Shown piece by piece: positions 18,224 to 25,445 of a DNA stretch of 55,758 bases (the stretch's first letter is position 1; every line of letters begins with the position of its first letter). The notes below the pieces were generated by a model. It was not told where the DNA came from. It was given only the letters and a program-made list of their open reading frames with translations, and searched no databases. The position numbers and the translations under genes were made by a program. The stretch comes from a virus. Location of the stretch: positions 1 to 55,758 of IMG/VR virus record IMGVR_UViG_3300030085_001335; one strand, given 5' to 3'.

Positions 18224-19021
18224 TTAAATTTCGAATTCTTCATAATAATTTCTCGTTACTTTTTCTGGATTGTCCAAAAAGTTATTGATCCTAGAGATAG
18301 AGTCATAGAACTTCATCTCTCCAGAGAAGATTGTTTTGTCCGTACACTTAACCAATGCAGGTAGGTATGGATCTGTCTTCTCTTGGACCACCCAATAGAA
18401 ATCATTGATGTCAAATACCTGCGTATATATGAAAGCTTGTATGTCATAGCAAAAATCTCTAACGGCATATCCAAACTTCTGAACAGAGGCAGCAGACTTG
18501 GAGTCAGTGATGAACCCATCACCTAAGCAATCCAAGAACCCCTTCACCAGTACTGGCTCTCCGTTCTCATCTGGTAACTCATGTAAGAACTCAACTTGAA
18601 ACTTCCCACTCAAGTGAGAGTCTCTAAGACCGCAGTCTTCTAGCCTTGACACCATGTCTCTAGCCATCTTCATGTCTTCAACAGAAACAAGAGTACTGCC
18701 TTCGTTATCACCCTTGATACCAGCAATGGTCTCTTTGTATTCCTTTGTAGCCTTGATGTTCTTAGCAGCTTTGGTCTTATCGCTGAGCCCTTCGATAACT
18801 GCATCCTCATCAATAGAGTAGTAGTTACCGTTGAACTCATCATCAGTCATGAACAGCATGTCATCGTACACATTCCCAAACTCTAACGCCTTAGATGTGT
18901 ATTTGATCTCACCCTTCATGTACTTGTCAAACTTTCGGATGTCTCCAAGAGCTTGCTTGATAGAGGAGTACGACAAGTGTGGCTTGCCATACCTCTCCAT
19001 TAGCTTGTCTGATAACGTCAT
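18224..19021 (-). CDS. RecE/lambda-exonuclease-type PD-(D/E)XK exonuclease (DUF3799-like)
   Basis: 265 residues. The N-terminal LSYSSIKQALGDI and the segment YTSKALEFGNVYDDML match the start of exodeoxyribonuclease VIII PDDEXK-like proteins. The catalytic core is PVLVKGFLDCLGDGFITDSKSA (written here as its parts GFLDCL and ITDSKSA), followed by QAFIYTQVF. It starts one base downstream of the ERF annealase stop, the classic exonuclease-annealase pair that performs double-strand-break-driven recombination, concatemer formation and repair. Confidence in the family is good; processivity and polarity are inferred from relatives. Confidence 0.75.
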   Translation of the reverse strand: MTLSDKLMERYGKPHLSYSSIKQALGDIRKFDKYMKGEIKYTSKALEFGNVYDDMLFMTDDEFNGNYYSIDEDAVIEGLSDKTKAAKNIKATKEYKETIAGIKGDNEGSTLVSVEDMKMARDMVSRLEDCGLRDSHLSGKFQVEFLHELPDENGEPVLVKGFLDCLGDGFITDSKSAASVQKFGYAVRDFCYDIQAFIYTQVFDINDFYWVVQEKTDPYLPALVKCTDKTIFSGEMKFYDSISRINNFLDNPEKVTRNYYEEFEI

Positions 19022-19022
19022 A

Positions 19023-19604
19023 TTATCCTACGAACTTTTTGATTCCTTCCTTCTGCTTGTCAGTCAACTGATCCCCATACTTCTTGAGTATCTGGTTGTA
19101 AGCAGTTGTCTTATTGTTTGAGGACTTGATATACTGTATGGCTTTACCCATGATGTCATCATCCTTTGCAGCAGGCTTTGCCTTCGCTGTGGTTTTCTTT
19201 GTCACAGTTTTCTCACTGTTATCTTGAGAGTCAGCATCCTTGGTATCATCGATTAAGAAGAGACCATTCAGTGCATACTTTCTAGCGTAAGAAGATGTAG
19301 CTCCAGTAACCTGTGATGCGTCCATACCTTTCTTTGATCCCTCCTCCCTAGCTTGGGAAGATACAGTGATTGACTGCCCTTCGAAATCGTACAGCGTAAC
19401 AATCGCCTTGATGTAAACTCTTTCTTGGATTTCAAAAACTTCATCATGGATAGTCAATGACAGCTCGTGCTTAGCGAGTAGTGGCTTCAACGCTTCAAGA
19501 ATATCTTCTTGGTTCCTGTACTTGTACTTACCGAAGTTATTGAACTGACCCTTAGGTGCTTTCAGCTCTGATTGAACTGAGGATAATTTTTTATATATGC
19601 TCAT
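19023..19604 (-). CDS. ERF-family single-strand annealing recombinase
   Basis: 193 residues. The motif order is that of ERF proteins: FGKYKYRNQEDILEALKPLL near the N-terminus, a beta-rich core (YIKAIVTLYDFEGQSITVSS), then GATSSYARKYALNGLF and DDTKDAD. A Lys/Ala-rich linker (about 130-148) leads to a small C-terminal helical domain. ERF proteins anneal complementary single strands exposed by the partner exonuclease, which is encoded immediately downstream. Good family match. Confidence 0.88.
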   Translation of the reverse strand: MSIYKKLSSVQSELKAPKGQFNNFGKYKYRNQEDILEALKPLLAKHELSLTIHDEVFEIQERVYIKAIVTLYDFEGQSITVSSQAREEGSKKGMDASQVTGATSSYARKYALNGLFLIDDTKDADSQDNSEKTVTKKTTAKAKPAAKDDDIMGKAIQYIKSSNNKTTAYNQILKKYGDQLTDKQKEGIKKFVG

Positions 19605-19630
19605 TTTATTTAATTTACTTTACAAAAATG

Positions 19631-20005
19631 CTAATTATTCTTCAAATATTCAAGTACTTTCTTAACAATATCACTTTCTGATTCCTCAATAGCCTCCGTA
19701 GTTATCCTTCTGAATACCTCTTTACACATGTCAATCCGTGCATTGAACACTGGGTCTAAGTCCGCTATGTTCCTGCCCTCATTGTACGAGTAAACTACAG
19801 TGCTGTGATCTCTGTTAATGCTATCAGCTATCTCTTGGTAAGTCCGTCTGGTGCAATCCCTACACACCACGCTGTAAGCATGCCTAGCAAACGCAGCGTC
19901 CTGCTTTCTTGTTCTTGATCTGATTCGATCTTGTTTCACGAGAAATATTTTTTCTACGCAATCCATGATTACATCAAGATCATCTTTGATTTTGTTTTCT
20001 TCCAT
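19631..20005 (-). CDS. Stand-alone DnaA domain IV-like DNA-binding protein
   Basis: 124 residues. Residues about 25-90 match the C-terminal DNA-binding domain of DnaA: basic helix RIRSRTRKQDAAFARHA, TYQEIADSI, and the DnaA signature INRDHSTVVYSY (R65-D66-H67-S68-T69-V70). No AAA+ ATPase domain precedes it, so the protein can bind DnaA-box-like DNA but should not form DnaA filaments by itself. The rest is an acidic C-terminal helix. It stands between ribonucleotide reductase and the ERF gene. It could mark the phage origin for helicase loading or compete with host DnaA. Confidence 0.85.
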   Translation of the reverse strand: MEENKIKDDLDVIMDCVEKIFLVKQDRIRSRTRKQDAAFARHAYSVVCRDCTRRTYQEIADSINRDHSTVVYSYNEGRNIADLDPVFNARIDMCKEVFRRITTEAIEESESDIVKKVLEYLKNN

Positions 20006-20025
20006 TATATTTTATTATTTATTAA

Positions 20026-21654
20026 TTAACCTTCACATGATTCGCACTCTAGGATATTCCTGCTGAAGTCCTGTGCACTACTCTTGCTGTACTGATAGTA
20101 CAGAGTCTTCACTCCTTGCTCCCAAGCAAATATGTACAGCTTGTTGATGTCCTTCGCTGACACTGATGGATCAATCGAAAGGTTTAGACTTTGCGACTGG
20201 TCTATGTACTTCTGTCTAGCTGCTGCTTGTATCACAATCTCCTTAGGAGATATCTCTGAGAACGTCTTGAAGACTTCCTTATCTGGTAGGTCTAGGTGTT
20301 GAACAGATCCATCCTTCTTAAGGATAGAGTCCCATACCTCATCAGTATTCATACCGTGGTTGTCTAGGTGCTGTACCAAGAATGGGTTCTTGTAAACCGT
20401 CTTGATCTTTGCCAAGTCCTTCACGAAGTAGTTACTCTTGATTGGTTCAATACCCATACTCACTTGACCTAGTATGAATGAGGATGACTTGGTTGGAGCT
20501 ACAGCCATCATGGTTGTGTTAGCTCTGTTGTTACGTAAGCTCTCCTTACCTCTCAAGTTGAAGTAAACCATTGATGCTTTGTCAGCATCTACAGATATCC
20601 TCTTGAAAATAGAAGTGTTGGACAGCTTAGCCTCCATTGATTCGAAAGGAATCATCTTCGACTGCAAGTACGAGTGCCATCCTAGCACCCCCATACCTAT
20701 CGCTCTGTGTTCTTTAGCAAACCTCCACGCTCTCTTCATTGCAGGTAGGTGCTCTGCCTTGGCGATGAACTCATCCATCACAGCGTTTAAGAACAAACCA
20801 TACGTATAAACTGCATCAGTATCTTTGATCTCATCCCAGTGGAGTAAGTTGATACTACCTAGGCAGCACACGAATGACTCGTCTGAGTTGGTAGGCAGTT
20901 GAATCTCACTACAAAGGTTCGAGGCTGTTATCTCCATGCCTAGTTCTTTGTAAGGGGAGTTGTTGTTAGAGTTATCCTTGAACATGACGTATGGATATCC
21001 AATCTCACATCTCCTCTGTATGATAAGCGCCCATATCTTTCGCTTCTCTTTATCACCATCGATCATCTCTTTCATCCACTCGTCAGTAACTGTCACTCCA
21101 GTCTGTAGGTTTTGGATAGGATTCCCCTCTGTAGCAACATCCAAGAACTCCAATATGTCTGGGTGATCTGTAGGTAAGTACACAGCACAGCTACCTCTAC
21201 GTGAATCAGCCTGCTTGCATACGTCAATCACCGTGTCGTACATCTTAGCGTAGTGTATTGGTCCATCAGCATGACCTCCAGTAGATATGGATTCACCCCT
21301 ACCTCTGATGTTACCGAAGTAGGCTGAGGTTCCACCACCATACTTGCTCATCATACCTATCTCTCTAGCTCCGTTGAGGATGCTGTCCATAGAGTCATCT
21401 ATGTTTGAACCGTAGCAACTGATAGGCAGTCCCTTGTCCTTTCCAAAGTTGATCCATACTGGGGTTGACAATGAGTAGTAACCCTTCTTCATGTAGTCTT
21501 CGAACCTATCTGCAAACCCATTGATACCTAGGTATGCCTCTGCTGTCTCCGCTATGTCTCTAATCCTTTTCTCTGGAGCTTCCTGTATGTAGCCCCTAGA
21601 TAAAAACTTCCTTGACTCATCGTTGAGCCAGTAATAATCTTCTCTCTTTTCCAT
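20026..21654 (-). CDS. nrdA: Ribonucleoside-diphosphate reductase, alpha subunit (class I)
   Basis: 542 residues, shorter than bacterial NrdA because the N-terminal ATP-cone allosteric domain is missing. Catalytic residues are in place: C80 (PISCYGS), N246-C248-E250 (SNLCSEI), C263/C264 as the partner cysteine, Y519-Y520 for radical transfer, and the C-terminal redox pair C537-x-x-C540 (CESC). It reduces ribonucleotides to deoxyribonucleotides together with NrdB. Its start overlaps the NrdB stop (TAATG), giving coupled translation. Without an ATP cone it is probably insensitive to dATP inhibition, a common feature of phage enzymes. Confidence 0.95.
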   Translation of the reverse strand: MEKREDYYWLNDESRKFLSRGYIQEAPEKRIRDIAETAEAYLGINGFADRFEDYMKKGYYSLSTPVWINFGKDKGLPISCYGSNIDDSMDSILNGAREIGMMSKYGGGTSAYFGNIRGRGESISTGGHADGPIHYAKMYDTVIDVCKQADSRRGSCAVYLPTDHPDILEFLDVATEGNPIQNLQTGVTVTDEWMKEMIDGDKEKRKIWALIIQRRCEIGYPYVMFKDNSNNNSPYKELGMEITASNLCSEIQLPTNSDESFVCCLGSINLLHWDEIKDTDAVYTYGLFLNAVMDEFIAKAEHLPAMKRAWRFAKEHRAIGMGVLGWHSYLQSKMIPFESMEAKLSNTSIFKRISVDADKASMVYFNLRGKESLRNNRANTTMMAVAPTKSSSFILGQVSMGIEPIKSNYFVKDLAKIKTVYKNPFLVQHLDNHGMNTDEVWDSILKKDGSVQHLDLPDKEVFKTFSEISPKEIVIQAAARQKYIDQSQSLNLSIDPSVSAKDINKLYIFAWEQGVKTLYYQYSKSSAQDFSRNILECESCEG

Positions 21655-22637
21655 TAAAATAAATCGTCTTCGGTTACACTTTTGCTTTTCTTATTATAAT
21701 CTATCTGTCTCTTGTAGAAGAAGTCACCTTCCTTCGTAGCTGTTGTCTCTACGTCAAACCACTTAGTGGTAGAAAGGACTGCCTCATCTATGTCGAACAC
21801 AGGCTTATACCCTATGTTTTTCAATGAGTTATTGAACCTGTTTTGAACAAACACTTTAATCGTTTCCTTTGGTAGGAAGTCTAGCTCCCCTTTCTCGAAT
21901 ACCCAATCAAGTATACCTTCCTCAGCCTTAAAGGCTTTCTTGCACGCACCACTCACAACTGCCTCAAAATCAGCGTCAAACCAGTCTGGATTCTCCTCCT
22001 TGATGATGCTGATAATAGCCACTCCGAAGTCACCATGTACGTTCTCCTCTTTACTTGTAGCTTCAACCACATTGGATATACCTTTGAGCACATTCAGTTC
22101 TTTGTTGAATGACATCATGATTAGAAACTGAGAGAACAGTGATACGTGTTCGATGAACAATGAGAACAGCAGTACTGCCTTCGTGTACATCTTGTCATCT
22201 CTAGACCTAGTCCCATCCAAGTACTTCTTAAGGTACTTGATTCTGTTCTTGATAGCAGGTATCTCAACTACTGTTTCGAACTCCTTCTCCAGACCTAGTA
22301 TTCTAATCAGTCTAGCATACGCATCCTTGTGTCTGACTTCACTCTCTGCGAATGTCATACCTACATCACCTACCTCTGTGATAGGCATCCTCTTGTACAT
22401 GTCAGCCCAGAATGTCTTCACAGATACTTCTATCTGAGCGATAGCAAGCATCGTTCTCTTGATCACTTCCCTTTGATCATCAGTCAGTTTTACTTTGAAG
22501 TCTTGGATGTCCTCTGTGAAGTTGAACTCTGTATCAATCCAGTACGAATGACGTATGGCATCCTTGAAATCTAAGAGATGGGGGTAGTCGTACGGAAGGA
22601 TGTTTTCCCTCCGTTTAAAAATGTTTTTTGTCCTCAT
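21654..22637 (-). CDS. nrdB: Ribonucleoside-diphosphate reductase, beta subunit (class I)
   Basis: 327 residues from the ATG at 22637; a GTG 18 bases upstream is also possible. Metal ligands and radical tyrosine are visible: E70, E100 and H103 in ESEVRHKDAY with Y107 as the radical tyrosine, E163 (FIEHVS), and E198/H201 (EENVH). This is therefore a tyrosyl-radical diiron-type class I subunit. It is the first gene of the large replication operon, and the region between 22638 and 22698 carries a short CCTC/GAGG hairpin upstream of it. Confidence 0.95.
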   Translation of the reverse strand: MRTKNIFKRRENILPYDYPHLLDFKDAIRHSYWIDTEFNFTEDIQDFKVKLTDDQREVIKRTMLAIAQIEVSVKTFWADMYKRMPITEVGDVGMTFAESEVRHKDAYARLIRILGLEKEFETVVEIPAIKNRIKYLKKYLDGTRSRDDKMYTKAVLLFSLFIEHVSLFSQFLIMMSFNKELNVLKGISNVVEATSKEENVHGDFGVAIISIIKEENPDWFDADFEAVVSGACKKAFKAEEGILDWVFEKGELDFLPKETIKVFVQNRFNNSLKNIGYKPVFDIDEAVLSTTKWFDVETTATKEGDFFYKRQIDYNKKSKSVTEDDLF

Positions 22638-22698
22638 AAATATGTTTTGTATCACCTCCAGAATAGAGGCGAAAGGGTTGTAAAGTTAAGTATAAAAA

Positions 22699-22917
22699 CT
22701 ATACTTTTTCTTTGTGTGTTTGTAAAATATTTTCAGCTATTGCTGACACCACTTCGGGGTTATGCAGTTTTAGATTGTCGTACACGCTATCATTGTCTAG
22801 CAGTACATCTGAGATGATTACTGACGCATTCATCTTGTGCTCATGATCCCCATTGAAGTATACTATTTCTGGTTCGTATGTGTAAACAACTCTGTAGTTT
22901 TTTATTCTGTCTTTCAT
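22699..22917 (-). CDS. Hypothetical small protein
   Basis: 72 residues from the ATG at 22917; a GTG at 22935 would add six. Tyr/Val-rich strands at the N-terminus (YRVVYTYEPEIVYFNGDHEH) and an acidic C-terminal half. No motif recognised. Last of the small early genes before the reductase operon. Confidence 0.55.
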   Translation of the reverse strand: MKDRIKNYRVVYTYEPEIVYFNGDHEHKMNASVIISDVLLDNDSVYDNLKLHNPEVVSAIAENILQTHKEKV

Positions 22918-22928
22918 TTCTGTTTTAT

Positions 22929-23183
22929 TTAGCACTCTCCGTACATATCATAATCAAAATCTTGTGGAAGCAGTCCAGTTGCTTTGTATACATTATAGTT
23001 ATCTGCATCCTCTCTAGCCATATCTCCATTGACTACGAACTCCCTTCTCGTTGCTCTCCTAATGCTCAAGGAATCAACCTTTCTGATTAGCATCTTCAGT
23101 GTGTTACGTAGGTGGCTTTCACTCATGTCATCTACGTTAATCTTATGACCATTACTCATGGTCCAATAAACTTTATCATTCAT
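22929..23183 (-). CDS. Conserved small phage protein, unknown
   Basis: 84 residues. The N-terminal part (WTMSNGHKINVDDMSESHLRNTLKMLIRK, here noted by its core MSESHLRNTLKMLIR) follows a pattern repeatedly seen in small phage proteins that describe a tool-less domain of unknown role. The rest is basic then acidic. It overlaps the upstream gene by 8 bases. No function assigned. Confidence 0.65.
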   Translation of the reverse strand: MNDKVYWTMSNGHKINVDDMSESHLRNTLKMLIRKVDSLSIRRATRREFVVNGDMAREDADNYNVYKATGLLPQDFDYDMYGEC

Positions 23184-23376
23184 CTTTAGTTTGATTTACT
23201 ATTTCTACTCCTTCATTACATACATACTTTGTGACTACGACCTTGTAAGACTTTAAGAATTTCTTTACTTGTCTAGTACCTATTCTCTCATACTGTTCTT
23301 TACTGCTGTAAATTCTAAACTTCTCGATGCAGTTCGTATAAGGGTCTTTAGCATGCATGATATAAAACTCTTTCAT
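23176..23376 (-). CDS. Hypothetical small basic protein
   Basis: 66 residues, Lys/Tyr-rich, with a helix EQYERIGTRQVKKFLKSYK and a C-terminal strand VVVTKYVC. No recognised family. It follows the 55-residue gene after 6 bases and overlaps the next gene, so it belongs to the same transcript. Confidence 0.6.
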   Translation of the reverse strand: MKEFYIMHAKDPYTNCIEKFRIYSSKEQYERIGTRQVKKFLKSYKVVVTKYVCNEGVEIVNQTKDE

Positions 23377-23382
23377 GTTCTT

Positions 23383-23550
23383 TTAATTTAAGACTTTTGC
23401 TCTTCTATGCAGTTCATGGGTTGTCCATTCTCTCTTCTCTTCACCATCCATGTGCATCAAGACTGCTTCTACAAATCTCCAATATTCATCACCCATGGCT
23501 GTTGAGTGGAAGTAGAAGTCAACGAAGTCTACGTCTGCTGATACGTTCAT
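23383..23550 (-). CDS. Hypothetical small acidic protein
   Basis: 55 residues from the ATG at 23550, which overlaps the stop of the preceding 57-residue gene as ATGA. A longer frame to 23616 exists but would overlap that gene by 70 bases. Aromatic and acidic sequence (DEYWRFVEAVLMHMDGEEKREW) with a basic tail. No family recognised. Confidence 0.6.
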   Translation of the reverse strand: MNVSADVDFVDFYFHSTAMGDEYWRFVEAVLMHMDGEEKREWTTHELHRRAKVLN

Positions 23551-23720
23551 ACTAAGCTGTGTATAATCAGTTTGTCTTTTAATCTTTTTGATATTGCAGG
23601 TGCTTCTATTTTCCATACTTGAAACTCACCATCATTAACTTGATTGAAATTCACACCCCATTTTTTGAGATACTGCTTCACGATGTTGCTGTCTGAAGAA
23701 CAGCACATTAATTTTTTCAT
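23547..23720 (-). CDS. Hypothetical small protein (57 residues)
   Basis: 57 residues, beginning MKKLMCCSSDSNIVKQYLKK and ending LIIHSLV. An A-rich leader (AACTAAAATCAATTCAA) precedes the ATG. It is the first gene after the intrinsic terminator at 23742-23773 and is coupled by ATGA to the next gene, which supports it being real. Pattern 'CCSSDSNIVKQYLKKWG' suggests a compact alpha/beta fold; no function known. Confidence 0.55.
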   Translation of the reverse strand: MKKLMCCSSDSNIVKQYLKKWGVNFNQVNDGEFQVWKIEAPAISKRLKDKLIIHSLV

Positions 23721-23741
23721 TTGAATTGATTTTAGTTAGAT

Positions 23742-23773
23742 AAAAAAGGGTGGCTACTTTATTCACCACCCTT
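23742..23773 (-). terminator. Intrinsic terminator, minus strand
   Basis: On the minus strand an 8-bp perfect stem AAGGGTGG / CCACCCTT with a 12-base loop runs straight into a T tract (six T including the stem end). It closes transcription coming from higher coordinates and defines the end of the structured non-coding stretch 23774-23884. Confidence 0.75.
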
Positions 23774-23884
23774 ACCAAACAACAAACAAAGATTCTCGTC
23801 TTTCCGAGACGTCATACAACCCCTACTTGATCAGAGGTGTTCACTAGGGTTTGTTGAGAAACCCCCGTTTCACTCTGCTAATTT
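23742..23884 (-). ncRNA. Candidate structured small RNA (about 143 nt)
   Basis: No reading frame of note lies here, yet the minus strand is full of nested helices. A helix pairs 23873-23877 with 23832-23836 (CAGAG/CTCTG). It encloses a perfect 6-bp hairpin GGGTTT-CTCAAC-AAACCC at 23847-23864. A further hairpin around 23796-23813 (TCTCG/CGAGA) follows, and the stretch ends in the terminator at 23742-23773. An extended -10-like TGATATAAT stands just upstream. This looks like a discrete terminated transcript or a long structured leader. Homology unknown. Confidence 0.45.
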
Positions 23885-23890
23885 ATAGGG

Positions 23891-23899
23891 ATTATATCA
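23891..23899 (-). promoter_or_regulatory. Extended -10-like element TGATATAAT
   Basis: The minus strand reads TGATATAAT, a consensus extended -10 for ordinary bacterial sigma-70, and an ATTTGG lies 7-12 bases upstream. There is no TTGACA-like -35. In Bacteroidota the usual -7 is TAnnTTTG, so this would be an atypical promoter and could be chance in AT-rich DNA. Confidence 0.3.
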
Positions 23900-23942
23900 G
23901 ACTACCAAATCTGATCTTAGTTTTTTTTCTACAAAATTATTT

Positions 23943-24182
23943 CTACCTATGCTTCTCATCCCACTTAGTCCAGTAATGACGGTGCTGTTGGAAGCCCATC
24001 AACGCTGTGAACAATGCACCTACCCAGAAGTAAGGTTGCCCTGTAATAACTGCCTTGACTATAAGCATGGTTAGGATTATAGGTGTTACTGATATGTTTG
24101 TTATCCTAGCCCAAGGTCTTTTTTGCTTGAGCAAGTACTCCCAATAGGAGCCAAATTTATTGTTATCCATCGAGTTCATCAT
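23943..24182 (-). CDS. Small membrane protein, two TM segments
   Basis: 79 residues. Two hydrophobic stretches, about 29-46 (ISVTPIILTMLIVKAVIT) and 50-65 (YFWVGALFTALMGFQQ), flanked by basic residues, ending in a charged HYWTKWDEKHR tail. An inner-membrane location is likely. It overlaps the upstream gene by 20 bases. Early membrane proteins of phages often act in superinfection control, but nothing here shows that directly. Confidence 0.65.
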   Translation of the reverse strand: MMNSMDNNKFGSYWEYLLKQKRPWARITNISVTPIILTMLIVKAVITGQPYFWVGALFTALMGFQQHRHYWTKWDEKHR

Positions 24183-24549
24183 TTTTATTTAGGTCAAGTC
24201 CTTTAATTTCAGAGATCATGTCCCTTACATGTGCTCCTGCCTCCAAGAGAGCTAGGTAATTATCAAAGTCTTTTTTTATAAAATCAGCCATATTCTCTTC
24301 TAAGAAAGTAACTGTTCCCTCATCAAGAAGATCATGAGGGGTTTGATCTGGAAGAATACCACCACAAAAAACATCTCTAGTGAGAAGATCAAATGTTGAT
24401 AGTTCCTCATCGTTTAGATGTTGATCTAAAGTATCTATCCATTCGTTCCATAGGTTACGGCAGTGCTGACTAGAACTGCCTTCGTACTGAAACTCATGGT
24501 ACATGAAAAAATACTGAGTGAATTGAAATTTTAAATTATTCATTTGCAT
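24163..24549 (-). CDS. Hypothetical acidic protein
   Basis: 128 residues (a second Met two codons in is an equally good start). Aromatic N-terminus (FQFTQYFFMYHEFQYEG), then acidic helical sequence (NDEELSTFDLL, ENMADFIKKDFDNYLALLEAG). No family recognised. The three 23-bp repeats lie 27-95 bases upstream of its start and would be in its leader or promoter. Confidence 0.65.
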   Translation of the reverse strand: MQMNNLKFQFTQYFFMYHEFQYEGSSSQHCRNLWNEWIDTLDQHLNDEELSTFDLLTRDVFCGGILPDQTPHDLLDEGTVTFLEENMADFIKKDFDNYLALLEAGAHVRDMISEIKGLDLNKNDELDG

Positions 24550-24575
24550 GTAGGTTTTAATAAATTAAATTACTG

Positions 24576-24644
24576 CTTTACTTGTGGTAACCCCACAACT
24601 TTACCTATGGGGACCCCACAACTTTATCTGTGGTAACCCCACAA
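24576..24644. repeat. Three tandem 23-bp iteron-like repeats with internal dyad
   Basis: Copies at 24576-24598, 24599-24621 and 24622-24644 follow each other with no gap. Consensus CTTTAnCTGTGGTAACCCCACAA is 23 bp. Copies 1 and 3 carry the inverted arms GTGG/CCAC (TTGTGG...CCACAA in copy 1). Copy 2 varies in the middle (TATGGGGACC). The arms resemble a shortened DnaA box (TTACCACA against TTATCCACA). Exact 23-bp phasing, about two helical turns, suggests a protein array such as an origin or operator. Confidence 0.85.
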
Positions 24645-24657
24645 CTTTTGAAAAACC

Positions 24658-24665
24658 TAGCTTTG
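24658..24665 (+). promoter_or_regulatory. Candidate plus-strand promoter element TAGCTTTG
   Basis: TAGCTTTG fits TAnnTTTG and stands 7 bases before the ATG of a 23-residue frame at 24672, the same geometry as the late promoters. It would fire against the surrounding minus-strand operon. No -33 TTG is evident; the repeats occupy that position. Confidence 0.35.
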
Positions 24666-24671
24666 TTTCTC

Positions 24672-24743
24672 ATGGCTAAAACAAGCAAAGAAGTTGCATG
24701 TAAAACACCAGTCGCAGGATCTCCCTGCGCACCATACGCTTAG
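24672..24743 (+). CDS. Possible 23-residue peptide on the opposite strand
   Basis: ATG to TAG encodes a 23-residue peptide starting MAKTSKEVACKTPVAG and ending SPCAPYA, with two cysteines and two prolines. It is the only plausible plus-strand frame within the minus-strand half, and it sits directly after the 23-bp repeats and a TAGCTTTG element. Its length allows chance occurrence. If transcribed, the RNA would also be antisense to the gene at 24747-25103. Confidence 0.35.
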   Translation: MAKTSKEVACKTPVAGSPCAPYA

Positions 24744-24746
24744 GTT

Positions 24747-25103
24747 TTAGAGCTGATCGTTACCAGCTATGTCTTTGATCTCAATATACATAGATGCATA
24801 CTTAGCCATAGATTTGTAAGTACTTATCATCCTTTTAGTCAGCATGAAACAAAACTCTTCCATGCTATCTTTGTCTAGGTGATCATCAGCATCTACGAAT
24901 GCACAACCGATACCTTCTTCTGCGCTTTTCTTGATGTAGCTAACCATGTCTATCAATAGTTCCTCAAGTGGTTTGTCAAGCCAGTTCTCTACGCCCATCT
25001 CTATGATGTCCTCACATAGGAATATCCTTGCGGCTGTTGATACCTCGTCATAATCTCCTAAGGAGTCATTGACTATCTTGATTGCTTCCTCACTCGTTAT
25101 CAT
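24747..25103 (-). CDS. Hypothetical acidic helical protein
   Basis: 118 residues, strongly acidic and helical (ITSEEAIKIVNDSLGDYDEV, ENWLDKPLEELLIDMVSYI, EGIGCAFVDADDHLDKD). No recognised motif. It overlaps the 44-residue gene upstream by 14 bases. It is directly followed by the repeat/peptide locus. Confidence 0.65.
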   Translation of the reverse strand: MITSEEAIKIVNDSLGDYDEVSTAARIFLCEDIIEMGVENWLDKPLEELLIDMVSYIKKSAEEGIGCAFVDADDHLDKDSMEEFCFMLTKRMISTYKSMAKYASMYIEIKDIAGNDQL

Positions 25104-25224
25104 ACGTCTCTACTTTTGAATGTGTTCTAGCGAATGCTAGTTCCACACTAGGTGTAACAAGGTTTGATACTTTACCATCCACTACTCTAGTGTAATGGTA
25201 CATTACTTCTTTGGTTTCTTCCAT
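25090..25224 (-). CDS. Hypothetical 44-residue protein
   Basis: 44 residues, MEETKEVMYHYTRVVDGKVS at the start and THSKVETYDNE at the end. An A-rich leader (ATAATTATAAC) precedes the ATG. Short overlap with the next gene supports co-translation. Beta-like composition; function unknown. Confidence 0.5.
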   Translation of the reverse strand: MEETKEVMYHYTRVVDGKVSNLVTPSVELAFARTHSKVETYDNE

Positions 25225-25232
25225 TGTTATAA

Positions 25233-25445
25233 TTATTTGATTCTGTGACGTATAACGTCAGCCGTTTTATCTATTTTATCATTCAACCACTTCTCGAAGT
25301 ACAGCCATTGCTGTGTTACCGTACCTGCTAACTGAGGTGTGTAGTCTACACTGACCACTAGGTCTCCGATGGTTGTTTGTTTCTCACCATTTTTGATGGC
25401 TATCATAATTGATTCTCTGATAATCTCTTTCTTATTGTACATCAT
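25233..25445 (-). CDS. Hypothetical small protein
   Basis: 70 residues. Basic N-terminal helix (NKKEIIRESIMIAIKNGEK), a strand DLVVSVDYTPQL, then QQWLYFEKWLNDKIDKTADVIRHRIK. No family recognised. The start region lies directly after the duplicated gene fragment at 25448-25531. Confidence 0.6.
   Translation of the reverse strand: MMYNKKEIIRESIMIAIKNGEKQTTIGDLVVSVDYTPQLAGTVTQQWLYFEKWLNDKIDKTADVIRHRIK

Noticed and set aside
22638-22672. Shine-Dalgarno GGAGGTGAT before nrdB
   Set aside because: It lies 17 bases from the likely ATG and overlaps an alternative GTG; elsewhere the genome does not use Shine-Dalgarno sites, so it is probably chance.
24660-24746. Two short minus-strand frames (18 and 22 residues) near the repeats
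   Set aside because: They lack leaders and run into the repeats; the plus-strand 23-residue frame has better context though it is also uncertain.
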